Shown here piece after piece: positions 4,112 through 5,847 of a stretch of DNA of 5,847 nucleotides. Each line of letters opens with the position of its first letter. The first letter of the stretch is position 1. The notes under the pieces are model-generated. The model ran no database searches, was not told the DNA's origin, and was given only the letters and a program-made list of their open reading frames with translations. Origin of the DNA: an uncultured Clostridia bacterium (GTDB lineage Bacteria; Bacillota; Clostridia; Christensenellales; Aristaeellaceae); NCBI GenBank assembly GCA_946626395.1, contig CAMOUF010000028.1:1-5847 (forward strand), written 5' to 3'. A program made the position numbers and the translations under genes.

Positions 4112-5847
4112 TCAGCCTCCTTCAATTTTCTGCTGGTACCGAAGAATTTGATCACCAGGTTCATCAGCAGCACGCTGCCATAGGTAATGGCGATCAGGAT
4201 GGTGGCAAACGCGCAGGCGATGCCATAGGAGCCCTTCTCCGCGAATTCATTGATCTGCACGGTAATGAGCAGATAGCTGGGAGTAACCAGAAGGATGATG
4301 GCGGAAATGGCGGTGATGGAGCGCACGAAGGCCGTGACCAGGCCGGAGAGGAAGGAATCCTTGATCAGCGGCAGCGTCACGGAGGTAAACACCTTCAGGC
4401 TGCCCGCACCCATGTCATAGGCGCTTTCCTCAATGGACTTGTCAATCTGCCGCAGGGCGGAAATACCGCTGCGGGTGCCGGTGGGCAGGGAGCGCACCAC
4501 GAACACGATCACCAGAATCACCCCGGTGCCATAGATGCCCTGCAAAAAGCCGGTATGGAACACGCCGCCGGCGAAGCCGCGGATGTAGCCGATGCCCAGC
4601 ACCGTGCCGGGCACGGCCATGGCCAGCATGGAGACAAACTCGATGAATCCCTTGCCATGGAACTTCCGTTTCACCACCAGATAGGAGATGATCATGGAGA
4701 GAAGGGCCGTGATGGGAGATGCAATCAGGGAGAGGATAAAGGAATCGCCGAAGGCCTTCCAGCCGCCCTCCCGGAACATCTGCTCAAACCACTTGAAGCT
4801 CAGGGAGTAATCCCGGCCCCAGAGCTTGAACAGGGCACCGAAGGGCACGGCAATATACATGAGCACCACAAAGACGGAAACCATGATGCAGAAAACAGAC
4901 AGAGGATAGCGCACGGACTTGTCCTCAATGAGCATCCGGGCCCGGCTGGCCTTGCCGGAAAGGGTGGCCGCCGTCTTTTTCTCCAGCACGTACTTCTGAA
5001 TCATGAACAGGGCCAGGGTCAGCACCAGGAGCACCACGGTCATGGCGGATGCGCCGTTGATGTCGTAGGTACCGCCGGTGATGCGCAGATAGATGGTGGT
5101 GGCCAGGGTGTCATAGGAGCCGCCGATGATCATGGGATTGGCAAAGTCTGCCACGGACTCAATGAAGGTCACCAGGAAGGCGTTGCCAAGGCCGGGCAGC
5201 ATCAGGGGCAGGGTCACGGTCATAAAGACCTTCCAGCGGCTGGCACCCATGTCCCGGGCTGCTTCCTCCATGGAAGGGTCAATGCTCTTCAGCAGTCCCT
5301 TGAGCATGAGATAGACCACGGGGAAGAAGGTCATGGTCTGCACAATGGCAATCCCCCACAGGCCATAAATATCCGAGTCATAGATCCCCAGAATCTGCCG
5401 GGTCAGAAGACCGCTGCGGCCAAAGAGGAGGATCATGGACAGGGAAAGCACAAAGGGCGGTGATACCACCGGCAGCATGGACACCACGTCAAACAGTTTT
5501 CTGGTAAAAGCGGAGCGGATATGGACATACACATCCACATACGCAAACAGAAGACCGATCAGCAGGCTGCCCAGGCCCGTAATCATGCCCAGCAGCAGGG
5601 TGTTGTGCAGGGCATGGTTGAAGGTGTAATCCTGGAAAATACGGGGAAAGGCATCCAGTGTCCAGGTATCCGCGTTGAACTGAACACATACTTCCGAGGG
5701 GTCCACGCCGTCCATCTTCTTGATGAGACGGTTGTTCTGCTTATAGGTAAGCGGCGTGTCCTGCACAGTCAGAAGATCCGCCACATTCACATACACGGTG
5801 CGGTCCTTGTTATTGACCACCTTCAGGTACAGCGGTCCCGCCGTATC
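4108..5847 (-). CDS. Fused two-module ABC transporter permease, FbpB/AfuB type (5' end outside window)
   Basis: This is the membrane channel of importer A, with two permease modules in one chain. The frame stays open to the right edge. A GTG at 5820 is possible but is not taken as the start, because the residues around it (PLYLKVVNNKDRTVYVNVADL) look like a folded soluble segment, not an N-terminus. At least 579 residues are present; the first membrane helix is missing. Numbering from that GTG, residues 1 to about 70 are hydrophilic and probably extracytoplasmic. Module 1 has membrane segments near 72-98, 111-134, 153-178, 211-230 and 258-280, with an EAA loop at 185-210 (EEAARDMGASRWKVF). 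Module 2 spans about 304-560, with its EAA loop at 464-488 (EESAYDMGAGSLKVF). LPVVSPPFVLSLSMILLFGRSG (116-137) and ADFANPMIIGG (224-234) are typical of iron(III)/hexose-phosphate fused permeases. It overlaps the ATPase gene that follows. Substrate options are ferric iron, hexose phosphate or aminoethylphosphonate. Confidence 0.93.
   Translation of the reverse strand, partial: DTAGPLYLKVVNNKDRTVYVNVADLLTVQDTPLTYKQNNRLIKKMDGVDPSEVCVQFNADTWTLDAFPRIFQDYTFNHALHNTLLLGMITGLGSLLIGLLFAYVDVYVHIRSAFTRKLFDVVSMLPVVSPPFVLSLSMILLFGRSGLLTRQILGIYDSDIYGLWGIAIVQTMTFFPVVYLMLKGLLKSIDPSMEEAARDMGASRWKVFMTVTLPLMLPGLGNAFLVTFIESVADFANPMIIGGSYDTLATTIYLRITGGTYDINGASAMTVVLLVLTLALFMIQKYVLEKKTAATLSGKASRARMLIEDKSVRYPLSVFCIMVSVFVVLMYIAVPFGALFKLWGRDYSLSFKWFEQMFREGGWKAFGDSFILSLIASPITALLSMIISYLVVKRKFHGKGFIEFVSMLAMAVPGTVLGIGYIRGFAGGVFHTGFLQGIYGTGVILVIVFVVRSLPTGTRSGISALRQIDKSIEESAYDMGAGSLKVFTSVTLPLIKDSFLSGLVTAFVRSITAISAIILLVTPSYLLITVQINEFAEKGSYGIACAFATILIAITYGSVLLMNLVIKFFGTSRKLKEAE
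4116..4122 (-). promoter_or_regulatory. Ribosome binding site of the FbpC-type ATPase; start codon ambiguous
   Basis: A full AAGGAGG sits in the codons for the last residues (Lys-Glu-Ala-Glu) of the permease. Its distance to the ATG at 4111 is 4 bases (short) and to the ATG at 4105 is 10 bases (slightly long). The site fixes the start to one of these two codons but does not choose between them. Confidence 0.8.

Noticed and set aside
3026..4183. A plus-strand open frame of 385 codons opposite the FbpC-type ATPase
   Set aside because: This is an antisense shadow of a conserved ATPase gene, with low-complexity His/Gly/Gln composition. It ends inside the neighbouring permease and shows no recognisable fold or start signal.
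4555..5463. A plus-strand open frame of 302 codons opposite the fused permease
   Set aside because: It has the same biased composition (His, Gly, Gln, Glu) and lies fully inside a well-supported gene on the other strand.
3017..5847. A firm call of 'iron(III) transporter' for importer A
   Set aside because: The family signature covers iron, hexose-phosphate and aminoethylphosphonate systems. Without the binding protein the substrate cannot be assigned.

Overview
The window holds five protein genes, all on the minus strand. They encode parts of two ABC importers. No mobile element, CRISPR array or RNA gene is visible. The coding DNA is moderately GC-rich. The Shine-Dalgarno sequences are strong (AAGGAGG), genes are linked by 4-bp ATGA overlaps, and there is a consensus vegetative promoter. 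This suggests a Firmicutes genome, most likely a GC-rich anaerobic gut-type Clostridia. The taxonomic guess is inference from style, not from a marker gene.

In order of transcription (right to left): 5847-4108 encodes most of a fused, two-module inner-membrane permease of the FbpB/AfuB type, cut at its 5' end by the window edge. It overlaps by 4 bp an FbpC/AfuC-type ATPase (4111-3017). These two form importer A. Its binding protein is not in the window and would be expected upstream, beyond 5847. Family annotation of such systems is usually 'iron(III)' or '2-aminoethylphosphonate', but AfuABC of Actinobacillus is known to import hexose phosphates, so the substrate is open.

A 200-bp, AT-richer intergenic region (3016-2815) follows. 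It has two adjacent hairpins (2953-2999 and 2936-2950), then a near-perfect sigma-70/sigma-A promoter (-35 TTGACT, 17-bp spacer, -10 TAAAAT) with a small palindrome in the spacer. A second transcription unit therefore probably starts here. It encodes importer B: a MalK/UgpC-type ATPase (2814-1711), a MalF/UgpA-type permease (1714-824) and a MalG/UgpE-type permease (811-1, cut by the left edge). No binding protein lies between these genes.

Most of this is ordinary transporter annotation. The points worth a second look are the intergenic region, the side-by-side placement of a possible sugar-phosphate importer and a carbohydrate or glycerol-phosphate importer, and the extracytoplasmic N-terminal segment of the fused permease.
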